DNA from: JACDHG01 sp963811585
Lineage (GTDB): Bacteria; Actinomycetota; Actinomycetes; Propionibacteriales; Nocardioidaceae
Length of the DNA: 64,000 bases
Direction: 5' to 3'
NCBI GenBank assembly: GCA_963811585.1
Contig: CAWERR010000006.1
Coordinates: 248,001 to 312,000, forward strand
In this document: piece after piece, positions 1 through 7,206 of the stretch
How positions within the stretch are numbered: the first letter of the stretch is position 1
How the letters are laid out: each line of letters starts with the position of its first letter
Notes under the pieces: model-generated
The model's input: only the letters and a program-made list of their open reading frames with translations
Told to the model about the DNA's origin: nothing
Database searches by the model: none
Translations under genes and position numbers: made by a program

Positions 1-594
1 GCCCTTCTCAGCAGTCTCCACGAGATACATCCGCTTGCCGGCGACCGTCACCGAGAAGCCGCCGACCTCTCCGATGGCTTCCGTGCAACCCTCGAACCAC
101 TCCGGCTTCTGGTCGGTCATCGGATGCGCGCCGGCTCGGCTCCCTGCTTCTTCGTCGGCAGTGAAGGCCAGCGTGATCGCCCGCTTGGGCAGCTCCCCCG
201 CCCGCGCGCGTGCCCGCACCACTGAAAGGATCGCGGCGTCGAAGTCCTTCATGTCGATCGCGCCCCGCCCCCAGATGTAGCCGTCAACCAGCTCGGCCGA
301 AAAGGGGTCGACCTTCCAGTCGGCTTTCGCCGCAGGTACGACGTCGAGGTGGCCATGTAGCAGCAACCGGTCAGTTGCGTTGGGGTCACCCCAGTGGGCG
401 ACGACCGACGTACGACCTGGTTTCGGCTCGAACATCTGCGACTCGATGCCGACCTCGTCCAAGAGCCCAGCGACGTACTCGGCCGCGACGCGCTCCCCCG
501 GCCCTGAGTCGTCCCCGAAGTTGGACGTGTCGATCCGGATCAGCTTGCGGCAGATGTCGGTGACCTCGGCCTCGGGGCGGTAACTCGTGCTCAT
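1..594 (-). CDS. M20 family metallopeptidase, N-terminal part (cut by window edge)
   Basis: This is the first 198 codons of a zinc-dependent amidohydrolase/peptidase of the M20 family (ArgE/DapE/carboxypeptidase G2 type), reading off the left edge. It starts MSTSYRPEAE at an ATG whose complement lies at 592-594. Family motifs are visible: HGHLDVVP (H82 and D84, metal ligand and catalytic Asp), GRGAIDMKD (bridging Asp near residue 114) and TADEEAGS (catalytic Glu and metal Glu, 148-149). These hydrolyse N-acyl amino acids or dipeptides in the cytoplasm. The exact substrate cannot be told from the N-terminal half. Family assignment is firm. Confidence 0.9.
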   Translation of the reverse strand, partial: MSTSYRPEAEVTDICRKLIRIDTSNFGDDSGPGERVAAEYVAGLLDEVGIESQMFEPKPGRTSVVAHWGDPNATDRLLLHGHLDVVPAAKADWKVDPFSAELVDGYIWGRGAIDMKDFDAAILSVVRARARAGELPKRAITLAFTADEEAGSRAGAHPMTDQKPEWFEGCTEAIGEVGGFSVTVAGKRMYLVETAEKG

Positions 595-692
595 CCCTTC
601 ATCATGCCGCAGCGGCGGGCACCGCTGAGTGGGGCCGACGAGTCGACCTTTGCTATCGTTGCGACGCGCGCCGAGTCTTCGGGTGCGCCCAG

Positions 693-778
693 GTCCGGGT
701 GGCGGAATTGGCAGACGCGCTAGCTTGAGGTGCTAGTGCCCGTATTAGGGCATGGGGGTTCAAGTCCCCCCTCGGACA
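693..778 (+). tRNA. tRNA-Leu (anticodon GAG)
   Basis: A class II tRNA with a 7-bp acceptor stem (GTCCGGG at 693-699 pairing with CTCGGAC at 771-777, one G-U), a D-arm typical of leucine tRNAs (GGTGGCGGAATTGGCAGAC), anticodon stem 720-724/732-736 and loop TTGAGGT. The anticodon GAG lies at 727-729. There is a long variable arm and a GGTTCAAGTCC T-arm. The discriminator is A at 778. The CCA end is not encoded (CCC follows). It reads CUC and CUU codons. Confidence 0.97.
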
Positions 779-819
779 CCCAGAGGAACGCGTCTGACCT
801 GCGCAAACGCTGCAAGACT

Positions 820-1128
820 CTAAACTGCTCCGTCACCCGCACGGTCATCGGCGGTGTCGGGGTGGGCAGGTGCGCGGCTGATGTAGACGAGGACCTCGCC
901 TGTGTCACCAGATCGTCCGATTCCCACGTCCAGGCGTCGGTCGCCACAATCGACCGAGGTCAGAACCACGGCGGCTTGGTCCGACAAATCCACGCGCTCA
1001 GCGGCGGACGCAGCGTTACGCAACGCCAAGGTGAGGTCGAGGGCTTGCCACACGGTGAGCGTTTCGGCCCACTGAGCATCCTTCCCGATGGTGCGATTCA
1101 TGCGGACCTTGGTGGCTTGTTCCCGCAT
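820..1128 (-). CDS. small hypothetical protein (102 aa)
   Basis: An open frame that starts MREQATKVRM at an ATG at 1128, with a good ribosome site (GGGAGGAAGAG) about ten bases upstream, and ends at 820. The product is soluble-looking, with no signal peptide or membrane segment, and I do not recognise a family. Third-position G/C bias is weaker than in neighbouring genes (GAT, GCT, TCT and TTG codons occur), which may mark an accessory or acquired gene. It diverges from the TetR gene across the operator-bearing gap at 1129-1248, so the regulator may control it. Moderate confidence that it is real. Confidence 0.55.
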   Translation of the reverse strand: MREQATKVRMNRTIGKDAQWAETLTVWQALDLTLALRNAASAAERVDLSDQAAVVLTSVDCGDRRLDVGIGRSGDTGEVLVYISRAPAHPDTADDRAGDGAV

Positions 1129-1170
1129 TCCACTCTTCCTCCCTGAGATCGAAAGCTGTTGTGCCCCTAT

Positions 1171-1221
1171 CTGGACCGCTGGTCCAGTAATCATCGTGGA
1201 ACAATGTGGACCGAGGGTCAA
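1171..1221. promoter_or_regulatory. tandem palindromic operators upstream of tetR
   Basis: A perfect inverted repeat, CTGGACC-GCT-GGTCCAG (1171-1187), is followed 35 bp downstream by an imperfect copy, TGGACC-GAG-GGTCAA (1207-1221). Both sit in the divergent gap between the 102-aa gene (start 1128) and the TetR start at 1249. Short palindromes next to the regulator gene are the usual arrangement for TetR autoregulation. Binding is inferred from position and symmetry only. Confidence 0.6.
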
Positions 1222-1248
1222 GTTCGAAGAACGAACCAGGGAGGCGTG

Positions 1249-1836
1249 GTGTCTACCGACCACCCGAGAGCCGAACGGGCCGACGCCGCACGCAATCGCC
1301 GGGCCATCCTGGACGCCACCGCCAAACTGCTGTCCGAACGTCGCGCCGACAGCGTGTCGATCGAACAGATCGCCGCGGCCGCCGGCGTCGGCAAGGGCAC
1401 CGTCTTCCACCGATTCGGCAACCGCGCCGGACTGCTGCGCGAGCTGGTCATCGACCGCGCAGAGACGCTGCGCGGCGCGGTCATCTCCGGTGAACCCCCG
1501 CTCGGGCCCGGTGCGCCCGCACGAGAGCGGCTGCTCAGCTTCTTCGCCGCGTTTTCCGACTTCGCCATCGACAACTTCGAGCTGTACGCGGCGTACTCCG
1601 CCAGTGCACCCGACCCCCGCTCTGAAGACTTTCACGCATTCTGGTTTCGGCACATCGCCCAACTGCTCCGCGAGCTGCGGCCCGGCATCGTCGACGCCGA
1701 ACTGCAGGCGCAACTGCTCTTCATGGGGATGTTCGCCAGCCCGGTCAGCCCCCAACTCGTCGGTGCCGGGCAAGGCGACCGACTCAAGGCCGCCGTTCTC
1801 GATATCGTCGAAGCGGTCGCATCATCGTCACGCTGA
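1249..1836 (+). CDS. TetR/AcrR family transcriptional regulator
   Basis: A 195-residue one-component repressor. The N-terminal helix-turn-helix is clear (roughly residues 15-60): ARNRRAILDATAKLL, then SIEQIAAAAGVGKGTVFHRF, where the conserved G-GTV-HRF recognition helix is typical. The rest is a helical ligand/dimer domain. I chose the GTG at 1249 because AGGGAGG lies just upstream at 1238-1244; the in-frame extension back to 1159 would run through the palindromic operators. The likely target is the divergent gene and its own promoter. Ligand unknown. Confidence 0.9.
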   Translation: MSTDHPRAERADAARNRRAILDATAKLLSERRADSVSIEQIAAAAGVGKGTVFHRFGNRAGLLRELVIDRAETLRGAVISGEPPLGPGAPARERLLSFFAAFSDFAIDNFELYAAYSASAPDPRSEDFHAFWFRHIAQLLRELRPGIVDAELQAQLLFMGMFASPVSPQLVGAGQGDRLKAAVLDIVEAVASSSR

Positions 1837-1864
1837 CCGCTGCCTGAAGCCTGGCGCTGCTGGG

Positions 1865-3019
1865 TCAGAACGGCAGCAGGGCGGGCCGCGCGTAGTCCCA
1901 GTAGGAGTGGCCGCCGACTGTCTCCTGGTAGTGGAGGTGTTTGCCGGTGGAGTTGCCCGTGGAGCCCATCAGCCCGATCTTCTCGCCCTTGCGGAGCCGG
2001 TCGCCGACGCCGACAAAGCGCTTCGCCATGTGGCAGTACCACGAGAACCTGTCCCCGGCATGCTGCACCACCACGTAGTTGCCGAAGCCATCGGAGTCGA
2101 ATGACGCCACGACCACCACCCCTGCCGCAGTGGCCCGGATGGTGTCGTCACCCGCGTCGCCGAAGTCGACGCCGGTGTGCTCGCCTGCCATGTAACGCGT
2201 GCTCTTATTGCCGAAACCTTGGGTCACCCGCAGACCCGCGAGCGGCGCGGCACCCGGGCTAGGCGGCTTCCTCCTCGGAGGTTTCTCGGTTCGCAGCCGC
2301 GTCCACTGGCTCTGCCCGAACCAACCGTCAGGCTCGTCACCCATCAGGATCTGACACCTCCTGACGTTCTGCTTGTCGAAGGTCGAGAACGTCGGGCCGG
2401 GTTCGTACGACGAACCTGAGTGGGCGATGTCGTCCCTTAGCCAGATGAGGAACCGCTCACCCATCGGCGTGAAGTTCGGGTGGCTCCGGCCAACCCTGAA
2501 GAAGCTGCGCGCCGGCACCTCCGCGACATCAGGTTCCTCCTGGGGCTTCGGCGACCGCCGCCCTTTGGCCATGGCCAAGCGCGTCGCCATCACGTCCTCG
2601 GAGTAGTTGGCTCCCGTCGTGAAGTGGTCGACAGACAGTCCCTGCTCCAACGCGCGCTGCACGTTGCCGGGCCCGCAGTTGTATGCCGCCACGGCCGCCG
2701 GCCAGTCATCCAACATCCGGAAGTTCGCAACCAGCAGATCGGCCGCATCCTTGGCCTGCCGACGGACATTCTTCAGGTAGGACCTGTCTACGTTGAACGT
2801 GCCCGAGTCGCGTTGCCACACCCCGAATCCGTGGTGGCGCGGGGTCTTCTCGCCCGACCGTTGCGAGAAGTCGCCCATGATGTTCTGCAGTCGCGTCTCC
2901 CGCCAGCCGACCGCATACAACAACCTGATTGGCAGCTTGTGAGACTTCTCGAGACGATCGATGAACGGCCAATCCTTCTGCGCGCGCCGAAACTCGGCAA
3001 CGAGTGACGTTCTAGCCAC
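1865..3019 (-). CDS. lysin: transglycosylase + peptidoglycan-binding + M23 endopeptidase
   Basis: A 384-residue peptidoglycan hydrolase with three modules. Residues about 30-135 are lysozyme-like transglycosylase (GWRETRLQN with the presumed catalytic Glu41, GFGVWQRD, AAYNCGPGNV at 112-121). Residues about 211-242 resemble a peptidoglycan-binding repeat (CQ..MGDEPDGWFG). Residues about 265-384 are an M23 endopeptidase with zinc ligands in HTGVDF (H281, D285) and HLHY (H363). I start at the GTG at 3019, preceded by AGGAGGGGAACC. There is no signal peptide, which is odd for a housekeeping cell-wall enzyme and resembles phage endolysins. It is convergent with tetR, 28 bp away. Confidence 0.85.
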   Translation of the reverse strand: MARTSLVAEFRRAQKDWPFIDRLEKSHKLPIRLLYAVGWRETRLQNIMGDFSQRSGEKTPRHHGFGVWQRDSGTFNVDRSYLKNVRRQAKDAADLLVANFRMLDDWPAAVAAYNCGPGNVQRALEQGLSVDHFTTGANYSEDVMATRLAMAKGRRSPKPQEEPDVAEVPARSFFRVGRSHPNFTPMGERFLIWLRDDIAHSGSSYEPGPTFSTFDKQNVRRCQILMGDEPDGWFGQSQWTRLRTEKPPRRKPPSPGAAPLAGLRVTQGFGNKSTRYMAGEHTGVDFGDAGDDTIRATAAGVVVVASFDSDGFGNYVVVQHAGDRFSWYCHMAKRFVGVGDRLRKGEKIGLMGSTGNSTGKHLHYQETVGGHSYWDYARPALLPF

Positions 3020-3213
3020 GGTTCCCCTCCTAGCCCCCGACCCGAATGACCCAAGGATGCTCCGCCCGACCTCACCGCCGCAACACCCAACAGCCAATGC
3101 CTCAGCAGACGCTGCGCCAGGGTGGCCCTCGCACGTTGCCGTTGTTTGGGTAGCGTCTGGGGCGGGTAACCGTCTAGTGACCAGTTGAAAGCCCTACCTG
3201 CCGAGGAGACGTC

Positions 3214-3465
3214 ATGACTACCACGCCTCAAGAGCCCCTCAACGATGGCGACATCAGCACCACCCCGGGCACCGACCCGGTGAACTACCCAGCCACCGAT
3301 GCTGATGGCACCGATGGCGGAGACGCCGACGGCACCGATGGCGGAGACGCCGACGGCACCGACGGTGGCAACGCCGACGGCACCGACGGTGGCGACGCCG
3401 ACGGCACCGACGGTGGCGACGCCGACGGCACCGACGGTGGCGACGCTGACGGCACCGACGCCTGA
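3214..3465 (+). CDS. acidic repeat peptide, seven DADGTDGG units (candidate modified peptide)
   Basis: An 83-residue peptide with a good ribosome site (GAGGAGACGTC just before the ATG at 3214). The first 28 residues (MTTTPQEPLNDGDISTTPGT, then DPVNYPAT) are non-repetitive. The rest is seven copies of the octapeptide DADGTDGG; unit 4 begins with Asn and the last ends DADGTDA. It has no Lys, Arg, His, Cys or Trp, so it is extremely acidic, and it has no signal peptide. The D-x-D-G-x-D pattern recalls calcium-binding loops. It lies 3 bases upstream of a JmjC-type oxygenase gene, with an iron-sulfur redox gene behind that. I infer it may be the substrate of the oxygenase (Asp/Asn/Thr hydroxylation). 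No described family is recognised. Confidence 0.8.
   Translation: MTTTPQEPLNDGDISTTPGTDPVNYPATDADGTDGGDADGTDGGDADGTDGGNADGTDGGDADGTDGGDADGTDGGDADGTDA
3298..3465 (+). repeat. 24-bp in-frame tandem repeat, 7 units
   Basis: Seven contiguous 24-bp units encode the octapeptide array; the last carries the stop codon. Units 1-2 use GAT/GGA codons (GATGGCGGA) while units 3-6 share GACGGTGGC, so units 3-6 look recently homogenised. Unit 4 differs at one base (GAC to AAC, Asp to Asn). There are no spacers between units, and frame is kept throughout. Confidence 0.95.
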
Positions 3466-3468
3466 GCC

Positions 3469-4596
3469 TTGATAGCGCTCGATCTGCTCAGCGGTGACGC
3501 CCAGGCCTTCCTGACGAAGGCCTGGGCGTCCCGCGTGCACATCCACAAGGCCGATCCGGCGGATCTGACCGGCCTGCTCTCGCTCGATGACGTCGACACG
3601 TTGCTCACCAGCTCGGCGCTGCGGACGCCGGCGTTGCGGATCGCCAAGGACGGCTCCGTGCTGCCCAGCTCGTCGTACACGAGGTCGGCGACCATTGCCG
3701 GCGCACCCCTCACCGGACTAGTGGACGCGCGCAAGGTCATCCAGCTGTTCGACGACGGCGCAACCCTCGTGCTGCAGGGAATGCACCGATACTGGGAGCC
3801 ATTGACCCGGCTCGTCCGCAACCTAGAGACGACCCTCGGTCACCCCTGCCAGGCGAACGCGTACCTCACCCCGCCCGGATCGCAGGGCTTCGCACTGCAC
3901 AGCGACTCGCACGACGTGTTCGTGTTCCAGACCCACGGCTCCAAGCAGTGGGAGGTGCACGACGGCGACCAGCAGCTCGACGTACTGCTCGAGCCCGGCA
4001 CGAGCATGTACCTCCCCACCGGCACCCCTCACGCCGCCCGCACCCAAGACACCGCCTCGCTGCATGTGACCATCGGAATCAACCAGACCACCTGGCGGGC
4101 GCTCCTGCAGCGCGTCGTCACCGATGCGCTCTCCAGCGAGACGTATGACGACCGGCTTCCAGCCGGTTACCCCACCGACCCGGCAACCCTCGCGGCGGAG
4201 CTCGGCGATGTCCTGCACGAGCTGGCCCACTCGCTCGGCGACCTGGACGTCGACGCTCTGGCCGCTGACGAAGCCGGTCGGTTCCTGACCACCCGCAACC
4301 CTCGGCTCGGCGGATCGCTCGTCGACCTGCTCCACCTCGACGCCATGGACGACGAGACCGAGCTGACCCGGCGCCCGGGATCCGTCTGCGTGATCCGTCT
4401 CGACGGGGAGCAGGTCAGGCTTCTGCTTGGCGACCGTGAGCTCACCATGCCGGCCAGGCTGACCGACGTACTGGTGCACATCCGCGACCAGCAGCGGCTC
4501 CGGCCGGGTCAGCTCGAACCGTGGCTCGACGAGCAGAGCCGACTGGTGCTGACCCGACGACTGGTCCGGGAGGGCCTGCTGCAGGTGACCGGTTGA
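3469..4596 (+). CDS. JmjC/cupin-8 family Fe(II)/2-oxoglutarate-dependent oxygenase
   Basis: A 375-residue protein related to the YcfD/RoxA, MINA/NO66 ribosomal-oxygenase group. The N-terminus (FLTKAW, LLSLDDVDTLL) and the core fold match. The metal triad is intact: H144 and D146 in LHSDSHDVFVFQ, and H188 in PTGTPHAAR. The C-terminal 180 residues form a helical/winged region as in ROX enzymes (TRRPGSVCVIRL, LVLTRRLVREGLL). The TTG start at 3469 lies 3 bases after the repeat-peptide stop and has no obvious ribosome site, suggesting coupled and modest translation. Later starts would cut conserved sequence. Known relatives hydroxylate Arg or His of ribosomal proteins. Here the adjacent Asp-rich peptide is the more likely substrate (inference). 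Confidence 0.85.
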   Translation: MIALDLLSGDAQAFLTKAWASRVHIHKADPADLTGLLSLDDVDTLLTSSALRTPALRIAKDGSVLPSSSYTRSATIAGAPLTGLVDARKVIQLFDDGATLVLQGMHRYWEPLTRLVRNLETTLGHPCQANAYLTPPGSQGFALHSDSHDVFVFQTHGSKQWEVHDGDQQLDVLLEPGTSMYLPTGTPHAARTQDTASLHVTIGINQTTWRALLQRVVTDALSSETYDDRLPAGYPTDPATLAAELGDVLHELAHSLGDLDVDALAADEAGRFLTTRNPRLGGSLVDLLHLDAMDDETELTRRPGSVCVIRLDGEQVRLLLGDRELTMPARLTDVLVHIRDQQRLRPGQLEPWLDEQSRLVLTRRLVREGLLQVTG

Positions 4597-5498
4597 CCAA
4601 CTTCCGCTGCGCGGTATCCAGCAGCGCCCGCGGCGAGGCCGTTGTCGGCACCGCCTCGACCGTTCGCGCGTTCCTCCTCGTCGAGTTCCCCGGCGCGTGG
4701 GGACTCGACACCCTCATCGACTCCCGGCTGCCAGCCGACGTCAAGGACCACCTCCGCCACCAGTCGCGCCGGTACGGCATCAAGACACTGCTCATCCGTC
4801 GGCACGGCCGGCACACCCCCGACGGCATCCGCATGTTCGCCGCCGTCGCCGACCCGGTCAGCCCGGCGATGGAAACTGCGCTGCTCCCCCACCTCACCGA
4901 CCTCCTCGCGCTCGACCTCGCCCCCCTCGGCCGCGGCGAAACCCTCGGGCTGAGTCCCCATCCGGACCCCGTCTTCCTCACCTGCACACACGGCCGCCAT
5001 GACATGTGCTGCGCCGAGCTGGGCAGACCGATTGCGGCGGCTCTCGCCACCAGCCATCCCGAGCTCTGCTGGGAGGTCTCCCACATCGGCGGAGACCGCT
5101 TCGCTGCCAACGTCCTCGTGCTTCCGGACGGGCTCTACTACGGACGGGTTACTGCCGCCGACGCGGCCCCTCTCGTGCAGCGCCACCTCGCCGGTCACCT
5201 CAGCCTCGACGTGCTCCGCGGTCGGTCGGCCTACCCGTTCGCCGTCCAGGCGGCCGAGTGGTTCCTGCGCAAGGAGACGGGTATGACGACGACTGGTGGC
5301 CTGCGACTCAAGTCGCGGGAGTCGGCCGACACCGGCTGGAGCGTCGAGTTCGCCGACGCGAGCGAGCGTCGGTGGCGGGTGCGGCTGACCGTGGCCAGAC
5401 AAGCCGAGCAGCTGCTGACGTGCTCCGCGCTCCGTGGCGATGCGGCGCCGACGTACGACCTCATCGACGTCACCCAGGTCGGCGGCCGAGCTACCTGA
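4593..5498 (+). CDS. sucrase/ferredoxin-like (Suc_Fer) thioredoxin-fold [2Fe-2S] protein
   Basis: A 301-residue member of the Suc_Fer-like/Apd1 family, thioredoxin-fold ferredoxins. The signature CTHGRHDMCC (C131, C139/C140) and the SHIGGDRFAANVL block (H164, D168) supply the expected Cys and His cluster ligands. The TTG start at 4593 overlaps the upstream stop (TTGA), and NFRCAV right after it matches family N-termini. An in-frame upstream start at 4521 would lie inside the oxygenase gene. Overlap with the oxygenase gene implies joint expression; a role in supplying electrons or keeping the oxygenase iron reduced is inferred. The eukaryotic Apd1 protein is implicated in redox and iron homeostasis. 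Confidence 0.85.
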   Translation: MTNFRCAVSSSARGEAVVGTASTVRAFLLVEFPGAWGLDTLIDSRLPADVKDHLRHQSRRYGIKTLLIRRHGRHTPDGIRMFAAVADPVSPAMETALLPHLTDLLALDLAPLGRGETLGLSPHPDPVFLTCTHGRHDMCCAELGRPIAAALATSHPELCWEVSHIGGDRFAANVLVLPDGLYYGRVTAADAAPLVQRHLAGHLSLDVLRGRSAYPFAVQAAEWFLRKETGMTTTGGLRLKSRESADTGWSVEFADASERRWRVRLTVARQAEQLLTCSALRGDAAPTYDLIDVTQVGGRAT

Positions 5499-5513
5499 GC
5501 AGTGGCGCTTGGC

Positions 5514-5783
5514 TCAGCCGCGCACCTCGAACCGCTGGAGACCGCTCGGCTCCTCGCTGATGACCTCGACCCGCTGCACAGTCGCCTGAGGCGGCCCCGT
5601 CTCGCACCACCGGCACAGCTGGTCGACGGCGTCATCATCGCCCTCGAACAGCGCCTCGACGGCACCGTCGCTCCGGTTGCGCACCCAGCCAGCCACACCA
5701 GCGTCGGCCGCCTTCCGGCGACAGGTGTCGCGGAAGAAGACCCCTTGCACATCACCGTGGATGACGACACGAACGGCGGCCAC
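5514..5783 (-). CDS. acyP: acylphosphatase
   Basis: An 89-residue protein with the full acylphosphatase fold, hydrolysing carboxyl-phosphate bonds of acyl phosphates. Conserved features are VIHGDVQGVFFRD with catalytic Arg18 and GWVRNRSDGAVEAL with catalytic Asn36. The GTG at 5783 gives the standard family length; a longer in-frame version to 5825 would add 14 unconserved residues. It converges on the Suc_Fer gene with a 15-bp gap and is probably unrelated in function. Confidence 0.92.
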   Translation of the reverse strand: MAAVRVVIHGDVQGVFFRDTCRRKAADAGVAGWVRNRSDGAVEALFEGDDDAVDQLCRWCETGPPQATVQRVEVISEEPSGLQRFEVRG

Positions 5784-5843
5784 GCTCGAGACGATAGCGC
5801 CGCCCTGCCCGACCTGCTCGTCCAAGCAAGCGGCCCCTTGTCG

Positions 5844-5957
5844 AAGTGGCCGACCTCAAGCGGGCAGGAGCAAGCACCACGTCAGCCACTTCGCAGGGGT
5901 GGCTCCCAGTGGCCGACCTGAAGGGGGCTAGAGCCAGCACAAAGTCAGCCACTTCGA
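5844..5957. repeat. two tandem hairpin-forming intergenic repeat units (63-bp period)
   Basis: Two copies of a unit begin AGTGGCCGACCT and end GTCAGCCACTTCG, at 5844-5893 and 5907-5957. In each, the two ends are near-perfect inverted repeats (AGTGGCYGAC against GTCAGCCACT), so each unit can fold as a long hairpin. A degenerate third start (ATCGGCCATCTTGAGGG) follows at about 5979. The block fills the gap between acyP and the DUF4129 operon. It looks like a REP-type element; function unknown. Confidence 0.8.
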
Positions 5958-6016
5958 AGGTGGGCGGCAAGTACGACATCGGCCATCTTGAGGGAGCGAC
6001 AGTCTAGGGTCGAGGC

Positions 6017-6718
6017 ATGAGACGGGGTGCCTGGGGAGTCGCACTAGTCGCCTGCCTGTGCCTGGCTCTTGCCGTCGTCATCACCAACTCAAGTGAGACA
6101 CCGATCCTCAGCTCGCCACAGCTCGGGGAGGTGTCCGAACCACCCGGCCCAGACAGTGGTGAGGGCGGCCCCGTCCTACCGCAGAGCGACGTCGAGCCCA
6201 ACAGCCGGGACTTCCCCGGCTGGCTGTGGGTCGTCTTCTACATCCTGCTCATCCTCTTTCTCTTCGCGATGCTGCTCATCATGTGGGGCTCGGTGCGCCG
6301 AAAACGGGCGATGCGGCTCGCCGCCTTCACTCCGTCTGATCTCGACGAGTTGAGCGTCGAAGCCGAGAGGCGACTCGCCGAGGCCGTGCAGGCTCAGCTC
6401 GACGACCTCAGGTCCGGGAGCCCGCGCAACGCCGTCGTGGCGTGCTGGCTGAGCCTCGAGGACGCCGTTGAAGGGCTGGGGTTTCACCGGGAGCCGTCGC
6501 TGACCTCGGCGGAGTTCACGGAGGCGGTCCTGGCGGCATACACGGTGGACGGCCGCACCATCCAGCGGCTGTCGTCGCTCTACCGGGAGGCCCGCTTCTC
6601 CGCACACCCCATGACCGAGACTCACCGGGAGACGGCAGCCGCCGCGCTGCGCACCCTGCGGACCGAGCTCGGCGCCAGGGCCGCTGCACGGCCTCGCACC
6701 CAGGAGCCGCAGCCGTGA
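6017..6718 (+). CDS. DUF4129 domain membrane protein
   Basis: A 233-residue protein with an N-terminal hydrophobic segment (residues about 6-23), a Pro/Ser-rich extracytoplasmic stretch, a second membrane helix (about 69-90, WLWVVFYILLILFLFAMLLI) and a cytoplasmic DUF4129 region (WLSLEDAVEGLGF, SLTSAEFTEAVL, LSSLYREARFS). DUF4129 proteins are habitually encoded with MoxR ATPases and DUF58 proteins, as here. The role is unknown, though DUF4129 can resemble the C-terminus of transglutaminase-like proteins. It overlaps the next gene by 4 bases (GTGA). Confidence 0.88.
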   Translation: MRRGAWGVALVACLCLALAVVITNSSETPILSSPQLGEVSEPPGPDSGEGGPVLPQSDVEPNSRDFPGWLWVVFYILLILFLFAMLLIMWGSVRRKRAMRLAAFTPSDLDELSVEAERRLAEAVQAQLDDLRSGSPRNAVVACWLSLEDAVEGLGFHREPSLTSAEFTEAVLAAYTVDGRTIQRLSSLYREARFSAHPMTETHRETAAAALRTLRTELGARAAARPRTQEPQP

Positions 6719-7206
6719 TCGACCGCCAGGTGTGGCGGGACCGGGCCCTGTGGTGCGTCGGCACGTTCGCCGTGGTCTGGGGCTTCACCGCCGCGCTCGG
6801 AGCAGACCCTCAGCCGCTCCTCCTTGCCTTGGCGATGTTGTCCGGTTTCGTGCTCGGGGGTGTCATCGTCGACATCCACGTGTACGTCGACGAGGCCGAC
6901 TGGCTGCCGCCCCACCGTTCGATGGGACACCAATGGGGCCTTGACCCGCGCTTCTCGCGGTTGTCGCAGAGCTTCCATGACGGCACCGACCCGCAGGTCG
7001 TCGCCGAGCACGTCCACCGCAGCCTCGTTCCGGTCGTCGACGGCCTGCTCCTCAGCCGGCACGGCCTCGACCGACGCGAGGACCCAGCAGCCGCGCGCGA
7101 GGTCCTGGGTGACGACGTGTCGGACTACCTCGCGAAACCTCCGCGCTACCGTCGCGGCCACTTCACCCAGCTGTCCACGTTGATCACCAGAATCGAGTCC
7201 TTGTGA
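6715..7206 (+). CDS. hypothetical membrane protein of the MoxR-DUF58 operon
   Basis: A 163-residue protein with two membrane helices (about residues 10-27 and 33-53, including LLLALAMLSGFVLGGVIVDI) followed by a soluble domain with HQWGLDPRFSRLSQ and a charged C-terminus. I recognise no named family. The GTG start overlaps the DUF4129 stop and its own stop overlaps the MoxR start (GTGA at 7203), so it is the second gene of a tightly coupled operon and probably works with the MoxR chaperone-like ATPase. Confidence 0.8.
   Translation: MIDRQVWRDRALWCVGTFAVVWGFTAALGADPQPLLLALAMLSGFVLGGVIVDIHVYVDEADWLPPHRSMGHQWGLDPRFSRLSQSFHDGTDPQVVAEHVHRSLVPVVDGLLLSRHGLDRREDPAAAREVLGDDVSDYLAKPPRYRRGHFTQLSTLITRIESL

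Noticed and set aside
820..1773. A 317-codon minus-strand frame
   Set aside because: Its first two-thirds are antisense to tetR; only the last 102 codons with their own ribosome site are supported.
3298..3465. Tandem repeat as a CRISPR array
   Set aside because: Units are contiguous with no spacers, keep reading frame and encode an octapeptide.
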